A stretch of 64,000 bases of DNA from Rhinopithecus roxellana (taxonomy: Eukaryota > Chordata > Mammalia > Primates > Cercopithecidae), in NCBI RefSeq assembly GCF_007565055.1, contig NC_044566.1, positions 93,712,297-93,776,296 of the forward strand, in the 5' to 3' direction. Position 1 is the stretch's first letter; the number at the start of each line of letters is the position of its first letter. A program made the position numbers and the translations under genes. Shown piece after piece: positions 46,803-57,480 of this stretch. The notes below the pieces were generated by a model. It worked only from the letters and a program-made list of their open reading frames with translations. It searched no databases and had not been told where the DNA came from.

Positions 46803-48098
46803 TTTTCTTTGCAGCTTCTGTCTTCATTTTCAATGAACTACTAGAAAATAATCCAAATCTAAGTTTAACTGGGAGGCTTGTGCATCAGAGGAGTTATCTG
46901 ACCTGCTACCTATACCTCTCTTTGGTCAATGGAGAAGCAATCTAAGGGAAAGAAGGTTAAGTAGGAGAAAAGGAAGCATGGAGAGAAGAGAGCTGGGCAC
47001 AAGCAGAGGCAGTGCAGAGGAACCCGCACCTACCATTCCTCGCCTAGAAGCAGGCCAGGGCCTCAAAACATACTCTAAGGATGCTTATGCTTCCACAGCA
47101 GGTTATGCTGTTTCCATTTGTTCACAGTTACTTTAAGACAGTAGTGTGGGTTTTTTTGTTTGTCTTTAAAAGTACTACAGAGGGAAGAGAGAAAGGCAAA
47201 TCACAGACCGCAAATGAGCTGTCCTGACTCCCTCCAGATGGCTCATTTTCCCTATCCCCGTCCTATGATCTACAAACCCTGATAAGGCTTCTGTAATCTG
47301 GCACCATCGTAAATTCTTTCCTCTTGAAGTGCTTTAAAGATCCCCACTGCTTACAGAAAATAATCCAAACTCAGACCACATTCGAAGTCCCAAATCTTAC
47401 TTTAGGGTGTAACAGATTTTTTTTTTTCCACACTAAGGTTGCTGGATCAGAGATAATCAAAGTCTGATATACTAGTAACGAATACTGTACACAAGTAACG
47501 AATGCAGGAAATGGGTACAGTGAAGGGCTGCGTTGAAGGGAGAAGTCTGAGGAATATAGCCTGTTAATTCACTCTCAAACAGCTTGAAAGAGGCTCAAGT
47601 AAAGATAAATGTGTGAACTGTAATAAAAAGAAAAATCGGCAAAAGAAGGCTCTTTCTATTTTAATCATGCCAGAATCAGATCAGTCCTGAGGCCTCGGCT
47701 TTTGAGAATTAGGGTGCATCCCTGTGGTAATGACTCAGTACTATGATTCATAAAATTGCAGAAAATGAAGAAGTTCTGGGATGTAGACGGCTCAAAAGCT
47801 CTCTGCAGAACCACAAAAAAGAATTTAAATGAAGTTCAGTAAGTAAGCAACGCTTTAAGGAAAAGAAAAGTATTAATGTGTAACAAAATTAGTGGAATTA
47901 GGAATATATGAAGACTGACTTCAATTTCTGAAGGTCTCTCACCAGACATTAAGAAGAACAGTTAATACAGTCACTGAAATGTTGAAGTATTTGTTTAAAC
48001 TGATATATGTCACTTGGCTGTAACAGCCAAGCTTTTCAATTACAATTTTGCAACATTTCATGAAAAGTCCTATTTTAAATACTAAATGTTTGCATTAA
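46803..48098. other. UBAC2: UBAC2 intron, no recognised element
   Basis: Weak L2-like phrases at 47230-47400. A small perfect palindrome CTTGGCTGT/ACAGCCAAG lies at 48013-48031. Confidence 0.4.
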
Positions 48099-48112
48099 AA
48101 ATCAGAAATGTC

Positions 48113-48410
48113 GGCTGGGCGCGGTGGCTCAAGCCTGTAATCCCAGCACTTTGGGAGGCCGAGACGGGCGGATCACGAGGTCAGGAGATCGAGACCATCC
48201 TGGCTAACACGGTGAAACCCCATCTCTACTAAAAATGCAAAAAACTAGCCGGGCGAGGTGGCGGGCGCCTGTAGTCCCAGCTACTCCGGAGGCTGAGGCA
48301 GGAGAATGGCGTGAACCTGGAGGCGGAGCTTGCAGTGAGCAGAGATCCAGCCACTGCACTCCAGCCTGGGCGACAGAGCAAGACTCCGTCTCAAAAAAAA
48401 AAAAAAAAAT
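48113..48410 (+). mobile_element. AluYR-type Alu (Old World monkey)
   Basis: Full-length, with GGCTCAAGCCTG and AAAAAACTAGCCGGGCGAGG. Exact 14-bp target duplication AAATCAGAAATGTC at 48099-48112 and 48411-48424, so a clean, fairly recent insertion. Confidence 0.97.
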
Positions 48411-48831
48411 AAATCAGAAATGTCAAAGGAGGAAAAAGGCAACACAAAAACATTTATCAATGATACATGTGAATAATCTTACAGTAATCTTTAAGTACAA
48501 GGGAATCCCCCTCACCTTTCCCGGGCAGCAGCTGGAGTCTCTACTGGATAACAAAAGAGAACTGAGGTCTGACAGCCATCCTGGGCAAACTAACTTACTA
48601 TTGCTCCTGTAAGCTAAAAACTGTCCTCCCTCAACTCAGAAAAATGATTTAGTTATTTTCTGTGATATCACTGAAGATAAAAAGTGGTCAATTTACCTAG
48701 TAAAATACTGTACTGACATAATTTATCAACCTTCTATTTTAATCAGTGGAATACTTTAAAGTTATATATTCAAAGACACCTATAATTATGCAAGAATAAG
48801 GGACACCGAGGAGAGATTAAAAATTAGTCTA

Positions 48832-49144
48832 GGCCAGGCGCGGTGGCTCACATCTATAATCCCAGCACTTTGGGTGGCTGAGGTGGACGGATTCCCTGAC
48901 GTCAGGAGTTCCAGACCAGCCTGGCCAACATGGTGAAACCTCGTCTCTACTGAAAATACAAAAAAAGTAGCCAGACGTGGTGGCATGCACCTGCAATCCC
49001 AGCTACTCGGGAGGCTGAGACACGAGAATCGCTTGAACCAGGGAGGCAGCAGTTGCAGTGAGCCAAGATCATGTTATTGCACTCCAGCCTGGGTGACAGA
49101 GCAAGCCTGTCTTTAAAAACAAAAACAAAAACAAAACAAAAAAA
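48832..49144 (+). mobile_element. AluS
   Basis: Plus-strand Alu with AAAAAC-repeat tail. Approximate target duplication AAATTAGTCTA / AAACTAGCCTA. Confidence 0.92.
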
Positions 49145-51620
49145 ACTAGCCTAAACAAAATAAATCAACCAGTACCTAGCTAAATAAAATAAGCTCAATC
49201 CAAAGTTGGCAGCTTTCCAGAAAAGCATGAGTAAAGTTTTTGGTTTCTATGACAGCAAATAACAAATTACTTATGCTTCATACAAATATCTGTTTAAAAA
49301 ATACTCTTTCTCTTAAAAAACACGTTAGTTGCCAGACTGAAATAAAATCATTGCTTAACACACATGGTTAAGTGAATTATTGGTTTCAATACCAAAACGT
49401 GAAATCTCATCAACGGGTTTTGTAACATTTCCCAAAACACTGAATATCATCTATGATTATAATTATCTGTGCATTTCTTTTACATAGTAAGAATTTTATT
49501 TTGTTTGTATTTTATTCAGCATAATATCTCCCCAAAAAGGGAAGTCACTTGATCTATAAAGGAAGAGGGGAAGTCATGTTGAGCAAGAGCCATCTGGAAT
49601 AGGCAGACTGTGACTTTGTGAATCTCAGGCTTGCATCCTATAGTCAGTGATGTGCGAATCACTCACTCACAAATCATACTGATACTCTCTTTTACAATCT
49701 TCCTTACCTAAAGTATGCCATATCACAGTAAATATTTCATAATAAAAATGAGAATTTTCTAGACAAAAAAAGAAAATGTTCCTTAGGTTCAAAATAAGCA
49801 CCAACGCTTATGGTACAGAACGTAGGAAAACTGGCTATGATTCATGAATATTAATTATTTTAAATAAACACAGTCATCTAATTATGGCAAAATAATAATA
49901 AAGAACAAGGTTAATATGAAGATTTATCAGATTTTTTTGTCATAGAAGGTTGGTAACTTTGGCTAAATCAATGACTGTAAAAGGCTCAGAAATGTTTATT
50001 ATTAGCAGGGTTCTTCAAAATGCTACATCATCTTTGAACAATATTCCAAACACACTGTAATTCTATTCACGCTTCTGAAACAAGGGAATTTTTTTTTTTT
50101 TTGTCAAGAATTTTATTTTAAATGTCTGATTCCTTTTAAAAACTTAAAACAGGTACCCCACTACCTGTTAAACATGTGTACTGGAAAAGACTATGATCTT
50201 AACATACAATTTTAGATTTTAAAAAGCCTACAAAGAGATGAAAAATGCAACCTCCAATTCTAGTGCACTGAATGTCACACAATGAAACTTTCTGAGGAGA
50301 CAGCAAGCACTAAAAGCCAGGAGTCTAAAAAAAGAATAAAGAAAGAAAATGGAATGTGTTTTAAAAAACTGAGTCACATAAGAGTTACTAAAGAAGGGGA
50401 CAAATATTGAGAGTAAAAGAATTAATAGTAACTAACACAATGAAAGCATATATAATAAGGTACTTCAATATTTGAATGCTTTTGGAAAATACTTAAAACA
50501 GAACTCAAAACCATTACTGCTAAGTGAAACAAATATGCCATGGAAGAAATGGTACATCCTTAGGCAGCTCTCATGATCAAAGCAATGAGCTCCTTCTTTG
50601 CTGTTCTCAGGCTGGTTAAGTCTTCCTCAGTCACGCAGCAGTACTAACTGCGTGAGCTTAGACTTGGGAGAGTCTGGCACCTGTGTCCCAGAGAATCAGT
50701 CTAATCCCAGGATGGCCCTAAGCCACCACAAGTCTCAAGAATACCAGACGGATAGCTCAGGTGTTCTGAAGACTTCACAACAGGGTTTAGTTCTGTGGTC
50801 CTGAAGCCAAATCACGTATCTGGGCAGATGTGAAAATTTTTAGGGAGGAGAAAACAAAGTGACTTGGAGCCCCAGAATCTCGGCTGCAAGCATATCAGCC
50901 ATGGGGAACGAAGGCATAGTTTTAAGCAAAGAATGAACACAGAAAAGGAATAAAGAGAGCTTAAAGGAAGAAGAGGGGTAAGCAGGTATACAGGATGACA
51001 CACTGGCCCCAAATACCAGTCATTCACCCAAGAAACAAGGATAGTGATAATTTACTTGAAATGTGTGCAGTCCTTGCAGTGAAATGTGTATTATTATGAA
51101 TCCATTCTGTCATTTTTAGTCTTTTCCAAGAAAGAAATTAAAACTATGCTCTATAACCACTAGTTAAAATGTATTTTTATAAATCTGGAGGTTCAAATTT
51201 AAGTCATGGATGAAGAATAAAACTCCATTTCATGCTCTAATTTCTTTTTAAATACCTCATGGAGAATTTAGGACAAATGCTTATTATTAAAATAAAATAC
51301 AATAGCATGGGCAAGATGAAAAAATTCCAGCACACATACTGAGGCTGCTTGGTTCATTCCCTTCTTCCATGATGAGTCCTTTGGGTCAGGTCCAACCCAC
51401 CTGACTTTCCAGTTGGCATGTTTTCTCCCTCGTGTGATAATGTCTTTTTACCAAATGAGCAGACTATCTCTCCTTATTTTTAGTAAGTCCAACTTCTTCA
51501 TTTTCAGGCTTTTTTTTCTCTGTGATTTAAAAACGATAACACTAACAAGAAATCCAGCTAAAACTTTCATCAAAATTACCTTGAAAGCACAAACTGGCCT
51601 CCCTTGTCTCAATTTTCCAT
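49145..51620. other. UBAC2: UBAC2 intron, unassigned 2.5-kb stretch
   Basis: A/T-rich, notably free of Alus, and without repeats I can name. No exon seen. It may be relatively unique intronic sequence. Confidence 0.4.
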
Positions 51621-51630
51621 GTGACTGGCC

Positions 51631-51929
51631 TTTTTTTTTTTTTTTTCAGAGGGAGTCTCGCTCAGTCGCCCAGACTGGAGAGCAGTGGCGCCACCTCGGC
51701 TCACTGCAAGCTCCGCCTCCTGGGTTCACACCATTCTCCTGCCTCAGCCTCCTAAGTAGCTGGGACTACAGGCGCCCGCCACAGCGCCCGGCTAATTTTT
51801 TTTGTATTTTTAGCAGAGATGGGGTTTCATCATGTCAGCCAGGATGGTCTCCACCTCCTGACCTCGTGATCCACCCGCCTCGGCCTCCCAAAGTGCTGGG
51901 ATTACAGGCGCGAGCCAACGTGCCCGGCC
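51631..51929 (-). mobile_element. AluY, sense to UBAC2
   Basis: Minus-strand full-length AluY. Exact 10-bp target duplication GTGACTGGCC at 51621-51630 and 51930-51939. Most of the 191-codon frame at 51413-51988 is this Alu read antisense, not a gene. Confidence 0.96.
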
Positions 51930-52000
51930 GTGACTGGCCCTTTTTAATCACTACAGAAGTAGCATTGAGCCAGACCTGCCATGGTTAAAAGAATGTTGAG

Positions 52001-52290
52001 AGCCGGGTGCAGTGGCTCATGCCTGTAATCCCAGCACTTTCGGAGGCTGAGGCGGGCAGATCACCTGAGGTCGGGAGTTCGAGACCAGCCTGACCAACAT
52101 GGAGAAACCCCATCTCATACTAAAAATGCAAAATTAGCCGGGCAGTGGTGGCGCATGCCTGTAATCCCAGCTACTCGGTCTCCTGCGGCAGAAGAATCAC
52201 TTGAACCCAGGAGGCAGACGTTGTGGTGAGCTGAGACTGCACCATTGCCCTCCAGCTTGGGCAACAAGAGCGAAATTCTGTCTCAAAAAA
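52001..52290 (+). mobile_element. AluS, antisense to UBAC2, near the 48-nt exon
   Basis: Plus-strand Alu. Target duplication AAAGAATGTTGAG / AAAGAATGGTGAG at 51988-52000 and about 52290-52302. Lies 71 bp from the inverted AluY at 51631-51929 and 104 bp from exon 52395-52442. Confidence 0.95.
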
Positions 52291-52394
52291 AAGAATGGTG
52301 AGACAGTTGAATATGATGCAAAATCTAAATAGGACAATTTTCCTAATGTTTTTACAGGAGAGAGAATTGGGTATAAAAGGGTAGTCACACTTAC

Positions 52395-52442
52395 AAGTCC
52401 ACTTATGGCTACAATCCAGATGTAGGAACCAGAGGTGAAAAG
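52395..52442 (-). CDS. UBAC2: UBAC2 48-nt coding exon (about residues 172-187, probably exon 6)
   Basis: This very short exon encodes 16 residues, LFTSGSYIWIVAISGL, which together with TLIYILGLQ from the previous exon form one hydrophobic membrane helix. It is phase 0 on both sides, so skipping it would keep the frame but remove part of a membrane segment. The acceptor is strong (long T tract ending in TTTTATAG). The donor CTT|GTAAGTG is good in the intron, but the exon ends in CTT instead of the usual CAG. An oppositely oriented pair of Alus (51631-51929 and 52001-52290) begins 105 bp downstream in the transcript. The exon was too short for ORF detection and was placed by matching the protein and both splice sites. 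Confidence 0.95.
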
Positions 52443-53515
52443 CTATAAAAGAAAAAAAAAAGGCAACTAAAAATAAAATTCAACTGCCAGTCACAGCACA
52501 CTTATTTTTACATAACTACAGTCATGACCATTTATATCAAGTATTAACTATATATGCCATAATACAGAGAAGCAAATGGAAAATTAGTAAATATCAACTG
52601 TTTAAAAGAAAATTATATATTAATTTTTTTATTCAGACATCAGACTTTGTATAGCCTAAAACAAGTTGAACGTGGCCCACACCCCATGCAAAGAAAAATA
52701 AGTGAAACCAAAGTATGATGTTATTTATAAACTTCAACTGACTTAACGTAAAATACTACATACAAAGAAATTATTAGAATTAACAACATACAAAACAGGT
52801 AATCACCATCCCATGCTTGGCAATGATGTGATATTTATGTAAATAACTTTCTCATTTTAATTTCTTAACATTGTTACCCTAAATTTAGATGGGAAGAACC
52901 CTGCCAGCCTACTTAGGTCTATATTCAATGGTGACTTTCTCAAGTGTTGATATTCTCATTCTAGTTCACCCAAGGAAGAGCAAACTAAATCACAGTAATG
53001 AAGTTAATTAATGGCAAAAGTAATCAGAATTAGATCTCATGAAATTCTTCCCTTTGTTTTCCAAATAGTTTATATCTTAGAGTTGTGCTCAGGGTAATTA
53101 AAAAAAAATCATAAGGACTCTGAAAACGTTCCTGCAACAAAGAAATGATTTGTGGGTTATTGTTGGTTAATTTTTAGAACTCTAGATTGGGGGTTTACTT
53201 CTGATCGTAGAGGAAGAGGCAGGATACTCAGGCAGGACAGCCCAGGTTCATCGCTGGCATTGTGCTAGATGAAAACCTCAAAGTTCTGCACACTTACCAA
53301 GGACACACAGAAAGAAGACAGACACAAAAGGTAAGAGCTGACATACACAGAGAGGCTGGCAAGCTTTGCTCTAGTGATGGGCTCACTTAGAAATGCGCAC
53401 TGGCTGCAACTTTAAATCTGAACCTTTGATGGAGCATGGACATTGGTTCAGTGGAAATGACTCTGATAATAATGATGGGAACCATGTAGACAAATATTTT
53501 GCTGTAGTTTTCTTC
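52443..53515. other. UBAC2: UBAC2 intron upstream of the 48-nt exon
   Basis: A/T-rich; contains the acceptor polypyrimidine tract. No nameable repeat. Confidence 0.45.
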
Positions 53516-53519
53516 TACA

Positions 53520-53700
53520 AATAGAAGGAACAATAGACTAGCTAACACTTTCCATGTGTCAGGCATTGCTCTCAAGGCACTTCAGCAAAACCAAGTAGTT
53601 AAGCAATTTGCTGCAGGTCAACAGCTAGCAGGTGGTGGGCTGGAGTGTATCCAGGACTGCCTCCACAGTCATGCTCTCCACTCTTCCATGTCTCATATGC
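53520..53700 (-). mobile_element. MIR SINE (reversed)
   Basis: CTAACACTTTCCATGTGTCAGGCATTG, AAGCAATTTGCTGCAGGTC then AACAGCTAGCAGGTGG is the reverse of MIR. Confidence 0.85.
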
Positions 53701-53759
53701 AAGTAAAAAGAGCATATCATTTTGTCATTAAAAAAGTAATTTCCTCTGGGTTCTGAAGC

Positions 53760-53877
53760 CTCTCATTGCCTGTGTGGTCCCCAGTATGTCTGCCTACATC
53801 TTGCCAGTGTCTGTGTGTTTTCTCATGGCTGGGCTCCTTGAGGACAGGGGATACATCTCACTCAGTGGGTGATACTA
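53760..53877 (+). mobile_element. L2 LINE 3' scrap
   Basis: GGGCTCCTTGAGGACAGGGGATACATCTCACTCA is L2 3'-end sequence, ending where the unexplained hairpin begins. Confidence 0.55.
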
Positions 53878-53970
53878 ATTTAAGTATCGGATAGCTTGAG
53901 AGCCCATAACATCATAGCCCATTGCACAGGGCATGATGTTATGGGCTCTCAAGTCATCAGATACTTAAAT
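53878..53970. repeat. Long near-perfect inverted repeat (hairpin), origin unknown
   Basis: Arm 1 (53878-53915) and the reverse complement of arm 2 (53933-53970) are 38 bp each and differ at only 3 positions. The innermost 20 bp of each arm (TTGAGAGCCCATAACATCAT) are identical. The 17-nt spacer itself contains GCCC...GGGC, which extends the stem, leaving a loop of about 8-9 nt. The arms do not match a repeat family I know, and the element lacks MADE1-type ends. The sequence just before it looks like the end of an L2 element. It could be a local inverted duplication (template switch) or an unrecognised MITE. Confidence 0.9.
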
Positions 53971-54011
53971 GAGTCTTAAGCATTTTGGCTCTTCCGATTA
54001 TGATTCAAGTC

Positions 54012-54043
54012 TTCATTCATTCATTCATTCTTTCATTCATTCA
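54012..54043. repeat. (TTCA)n microsatellite
   Basis: About eight TTCA units with one TTCT interruption. Confidence 0.95.
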
Positions 54044-54452
54044 ACAATGTACCTGGTTGTAATGGGGAGAGAAAAAGGCACAGAAACACATGCAAAGGCT
54101 TGGAGGGGAGGGAGGCAGGCAGAGGATGTACACTTTAGCAATAAGGAGTTCAGTTACACTCCTTCAAGGTGGGCACAAGTGGGAGTTGACACCAGACAGG
54201 CAAGAAGAACCCTGCATGCCATTGATGCTAAGGACCCAGATTTTATCAAGGAGCCAACGAGGCATCTCCACCTCTATTTTCTGATCTCAACTTCTCCCTC
54301 TCAAAGTTACCAGAAATAATACAAAAATATTGGAAATTTTATTATTTTGAAAAACTATCCGTGGTAGTTGCATCTACTTTTCTGCTTTCGGCAGGGCTAA
54401 GAGGGATCCCTCATGGTGAGCTGTGTAACACCGCAAAAACTGCACTAGATAT

Positions 54453-54524
54453 TAGGTTGGTGGAAAATTGCGGTTTTTGCCTTACTTTAATGGCAAAAAC
54501 CGCAATTACTTTTGCACCAACCTA
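54453..54524. mobile_element. MADE1 MITE with miR-548-type hairpin
   Basis: A palindromic element with terminal TAGGTTGGTG ... CACCAACCTA and inner arms GCGGTTTTTGCC / GGCAAAAACCGC. This is MADE1, the mariner-derived MITE behind the primate miR-548 family. The high-coordinate arm is complete, with the segment CGCAATTACTTTTGCACC. The low-coordinate arm has lost about 6 bases (GGTGGAAAATTGCGG instead of the full GTGCAAAAGTAATTGCGG). Read in the UBAC2 sense (minus), the 5' arm contains AAAAGTAATTGCGG followed by TTTTTGCC, which I recall as the miR-548c-5p/548o-5p type. Flanked by A/T-rich DNA consistent with TA target sites. Whether it is processed is unknown. Confidence 0.93.
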
Positions 54525-54724
54525 CTACAATGGCCCTGTGACAAAGGCCATGCTGTGTCTCTTCATCCAACTAAGACCCCCTTTCCCCGAGAGATTAAAC
54601 ATAATACTTATTTTGCTTTATGCCAAAAACAAAACAAAACAAGAAATACATTCACAATCTCAGAAAAATGAATGGTGGTAGCTATAGAGACATAAATTAT
54701 TAATTAATAGTAACCAATTGACTT

Positions 54725-54930
54725 AGCTCTTATTATCTGTTCAGATTACACTAAACACTTCATGCTATCCTTCAAATACCTCTATAAGGTAGATATTATC
54801 ATCCCCACTTGATAGATGGGGAAATGGGGGCTCAGAAAAGGTAAGTGACAAAGCAAATCATTACCAGACCAAGTCATTAAACCGAAACCCAATGACTTGG
54901 CTCCAAAGACTTTCCACAATGCCACACTGA
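54725..54930 (-). mobile_element. MIR SINE (reversed)
   Basis: TATAAGGTAGATATTATCATCCCC then ACTTGATAGATGGGGAAATGGGGGCTCAG is the reversed MIR core. Confidence 0.85.
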
Positions 54931-54984
54931 ACTCCTACTCCACAATTAATAAAACAGTGTTTTCATTCTCAAAGATTCTACATA

Positions 54985-55130
54985 GCTTTAGAGTTGGAAG
55001 AACTATACAGTCAATGTGAGGCTCAGAGGGGTTCCAAGACTCAACCCAAGTCTCATGGCTGGAGAGAGCCAACATAGGACTAGAACTTGGGTCTCCTGAG
55101 CAAGGTCTGGAGTGCTCTTCAAATTCCACA
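54985..55130 (-). mobile_element. MIR-type SINE fragment (reversed, tentative)
   Basis: TTAGAGTTGGAAGAACTATACAGTC ... GAGGCTCAGAGGGGTTCC ... CTAGAACTTGGGTCTCCTGAG resembles reversed MIR/MIR3 or a CR1-like 3' end. Confidence 0.45.
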
Positions 55131-56215
55131 TGGCCTCCGTTATAACAGCTTTAAAAATATTAAATCTGCTATAGCAAATCCTACTTATAAGAATCAACTG
55201 CAGAAATAGGCTATTTGGTTACATGGATATCAGGTAGGATCAGGGGGGTGTTTAACAATACTGGGGTTGAGAGATGGAGAATAAACAGATTTCATGAGAA
55301 ACGGTTGTAAAAGTGGTAAGAAAACGCCCCAGATGAGCCATTGATAACACATGACAGCAGACTGGAGAAGTGAGAGGAAATGCTAAAGGTTAAAAGGGGA
55401 GGGAGGAAGGCATTCTGAAGCGACGCTAGTATCCGGTTATATGTGTGTGGGATAAGGAATGTTATGAGTATTAATCAGTGGATCAAAAGGCCAAGTGACA
55501 CATGGTGACACAGGAAGCTGTAGAATAAAACTACATCAAAAGTCGTGAGAGTAAAAGAAAAGTGACAAGTAGTACAGATAGAAAACTGAAAATCATTCTC
55601 CTACCACAGACCTGGAGCCCAGCAGGGAGCAACTGACATTCGCTGAGGATTGGCAAAGAAGCTTTTCAAATGTAAGCTGGACAGTAGTACTCTAGTAGTC
55701 TTCACAGCAAACCATTTAGCAAATGGTGACACTACCATCACAGCTACACAAACAAGGAAATAATGAAGCTGAATGCTTCTTGAAAACTCCAAAGCTCGGG
55801 TTGGTAGAGCACACTCTTCTTCAGAGCTTTATTTGCGACACTGTATTCAATAAATTAATTTTGATACTCATTTTCTACTTTCTACCTTTTGATTGTTCTC
55901 ATTTGTTTCCACTTCATACTATGATTGTTAAAAAGCACTCACGTGCAATTGTACGACGAAATGAAAATATTTTCCACAGATACAAATTACAGTGAAAGCT
56001 CTTATCAGATTTCTAAAGACTATGAAAGTATTTTAGTACCTTCTATATACCTTGATGTTCTTGTTCTGTAACACTTCCTTTAAACATTTGATATAGATCA
56101 TGAAGCCAAGATTATGGGGGGAAAAAAACCATTGTTTTCAAGGAGATCAAATGAGAGAAAGACCAAAAAACCCGATCTGGTTAAAGAAAAGTGAACATAA
56201 AAATGCATACTATAC
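55131..56215. other. UBAC2: UBAC2 intron downstream of the exon at 56216
   Basis: No repeat or RNA gene I can name. Confidence 0.4.
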
Positions 56216-56339
56216 CTGTAGTCCCAATATATAAATCAATGTCTTGTTTGTGATGGACAACGGGCCCAGAATTTGTGCCACTTGGACTCTTGGTATGGAG
56301 CAGTAAAATGGTACAAACAGAGCAAACACAGGTGCCAGG
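56216..56339 (-). CDS. UBAC2: UBAC2 coding exon (about residues 131-171, probably exon 5)
   Basis: This 124-bp exon begins with one base that completes a codon from the previous exon and then encodes 41 residues, from LAPVFALFVPFYC through PRVQVAQILGPLSI to TLIYILGLQ. These match the rhomboid-like domain of UBAC2. Two hydrophobic segments are visible: LAPVFALFVPFYC and the start of TLIYILGLQ, the latter continued by the next exon. The acceptor on the minus strand is a T-rich tract ending in GCATAG (bases just above 56339). The donor is CAG|GTATAG, a fairly weak donor because of T at +3. The incoming intron is phase 2 and the outgoing intron is phase 0. Length and frame agree with the rest of the gene, and no stop or frameshift is present, so the exon looks intact. 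Known of the family: UBAC2 is a pseudoprotease that uses this membrane domain for binding partners rather than catalysis. Confidence 0.96.
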
Positions 56340-57035
56340 CTATGCAAACAAATAAAAAAAAATCACTATAATAGTGAATTTTAAACACCAATGGCAGATG
56401 TATCTTTGAAGTAACACTGCTTACAATTTTATTTCAGTCTGAAAGCATGGTCTCAGATATACACATTGATTTCCAAATATGCATCATGTCCAAAATAATT
56501 TGTACAGAACACTTTATGAAAACTCTAATCATTCTATCCTTATTGACCCTCCTGAAACCACCGCAAAGAAGTGGTTCAGCACCTACTAATTGTGAGAAAA
56601 GTGGAGGCAATGTTTTTTCCCCAGGTATTACTAAAATCTAATGAGAAACTAGACAAACCAAAAGCAGCAAACATTAGAATTCTTCACAGTCAAATCCAAA
56701 AGCCTCATCTCAGGCCCTGTCTAGTGATCTGTCACCATGGCTCCGACACGGTTCGCCTCTGGCCCTTCCTTCCTCGCATTCCTTCCTCCCTTTGTCTGAA
56801 ACCCTGTTTCTTAGTGGTTGACCAGTGATTTCTTACACCACTCTTCTGGCTTCTCCATGGTTCCATTATAGCCTTTTCTTCTTGCTCGCTCATCTCCTCA
56901 TATAATCTCAACCCTTTCTATAGCTTGGGCTAAGAAAATGAAGTGAGACCTAAAACTGCCTGCCCATTACTGCCTGCCCATTTCTGAATGTCAATTTGAC
57001 ACCTTCACCTTGACAGATTCAAAAGTCCTATGTGT
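56340..57035. other. UBAC2: UBAC2 intron upstream of the exon at 56339
   Basis: Includes the acceptor polypyrimidine tract. No nameable repeat. Confidence 0.45.
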
Positions 57036-57039
57036 CTTT

Positions 57040-57151
57040 CTACTTACAGTCTTGCTTCTCTCTGATCCATTTCTTAACATTGTTGGCAGTATTCTCTTCC
57101 TAAAACACAACACTGATCACATCACTCCCTTGCTTAAAAACCCTTCCTTCC
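57040..57151 (+). mobile_element. L2 LINE, first part (interrupted)
   Basis: TTCCTAAAACACAACACTGATCACATCACTCCCTTGCTTAAAAACCC is L2; it resumes after the Alu. Confidence 0.75.
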
Positions 57152-57480
57152 AGCTGGGCATGAGCGGTGGCTCATGCCTGTAATCCCAGCACTTTGGGAG
57201 GCCAACGCAGGTGGATCACAAGGTCAGGAGATCGAGACCATCCTGGCTAACATGGTATAACCCCATCTCTACTAAAAATACAAAAAATTAGCTGGGCGTG
57301 GTGGTGGGCACCTGCAGTCCCAGCTACTACTCGGGAGGCTGAGGCAGGAGAATGGCGTGAATCCGAGAGGCGGAGCTTGCAATGAGCCAAGATTGCACCA
57401 CTGCACTCTAGCCTGGGCGACAGAGCGAGACTGTCTCAAAAACAAAAAACAAAAAAAACAAAAACAAAAACAAAAAAAAA
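57152..57480 (+). mobile_element. AluY inserted in L2
   Basis: Plus-strand AluY with an A-rich tail containing C interruptions. The L2 phrase CCTTCCTTC is repeated on both sides as the target duplication. Confidence 0.94.

Noticed and set aside
48013..48031. Perfect palindrome resembling a nuclear factor I site (TTGGC...GCCAA)
   Set aside because: The spacing between half-sites is 7, not the usual 5, and there is no promoter context; chance 9-bp palindromes are expected in 64 kb.
51413..51988. Longest open frame (191 codons, plus strand)
   Set aside because: Most of it is an AluY read in antisense; no splice or promoter context and no known protein.
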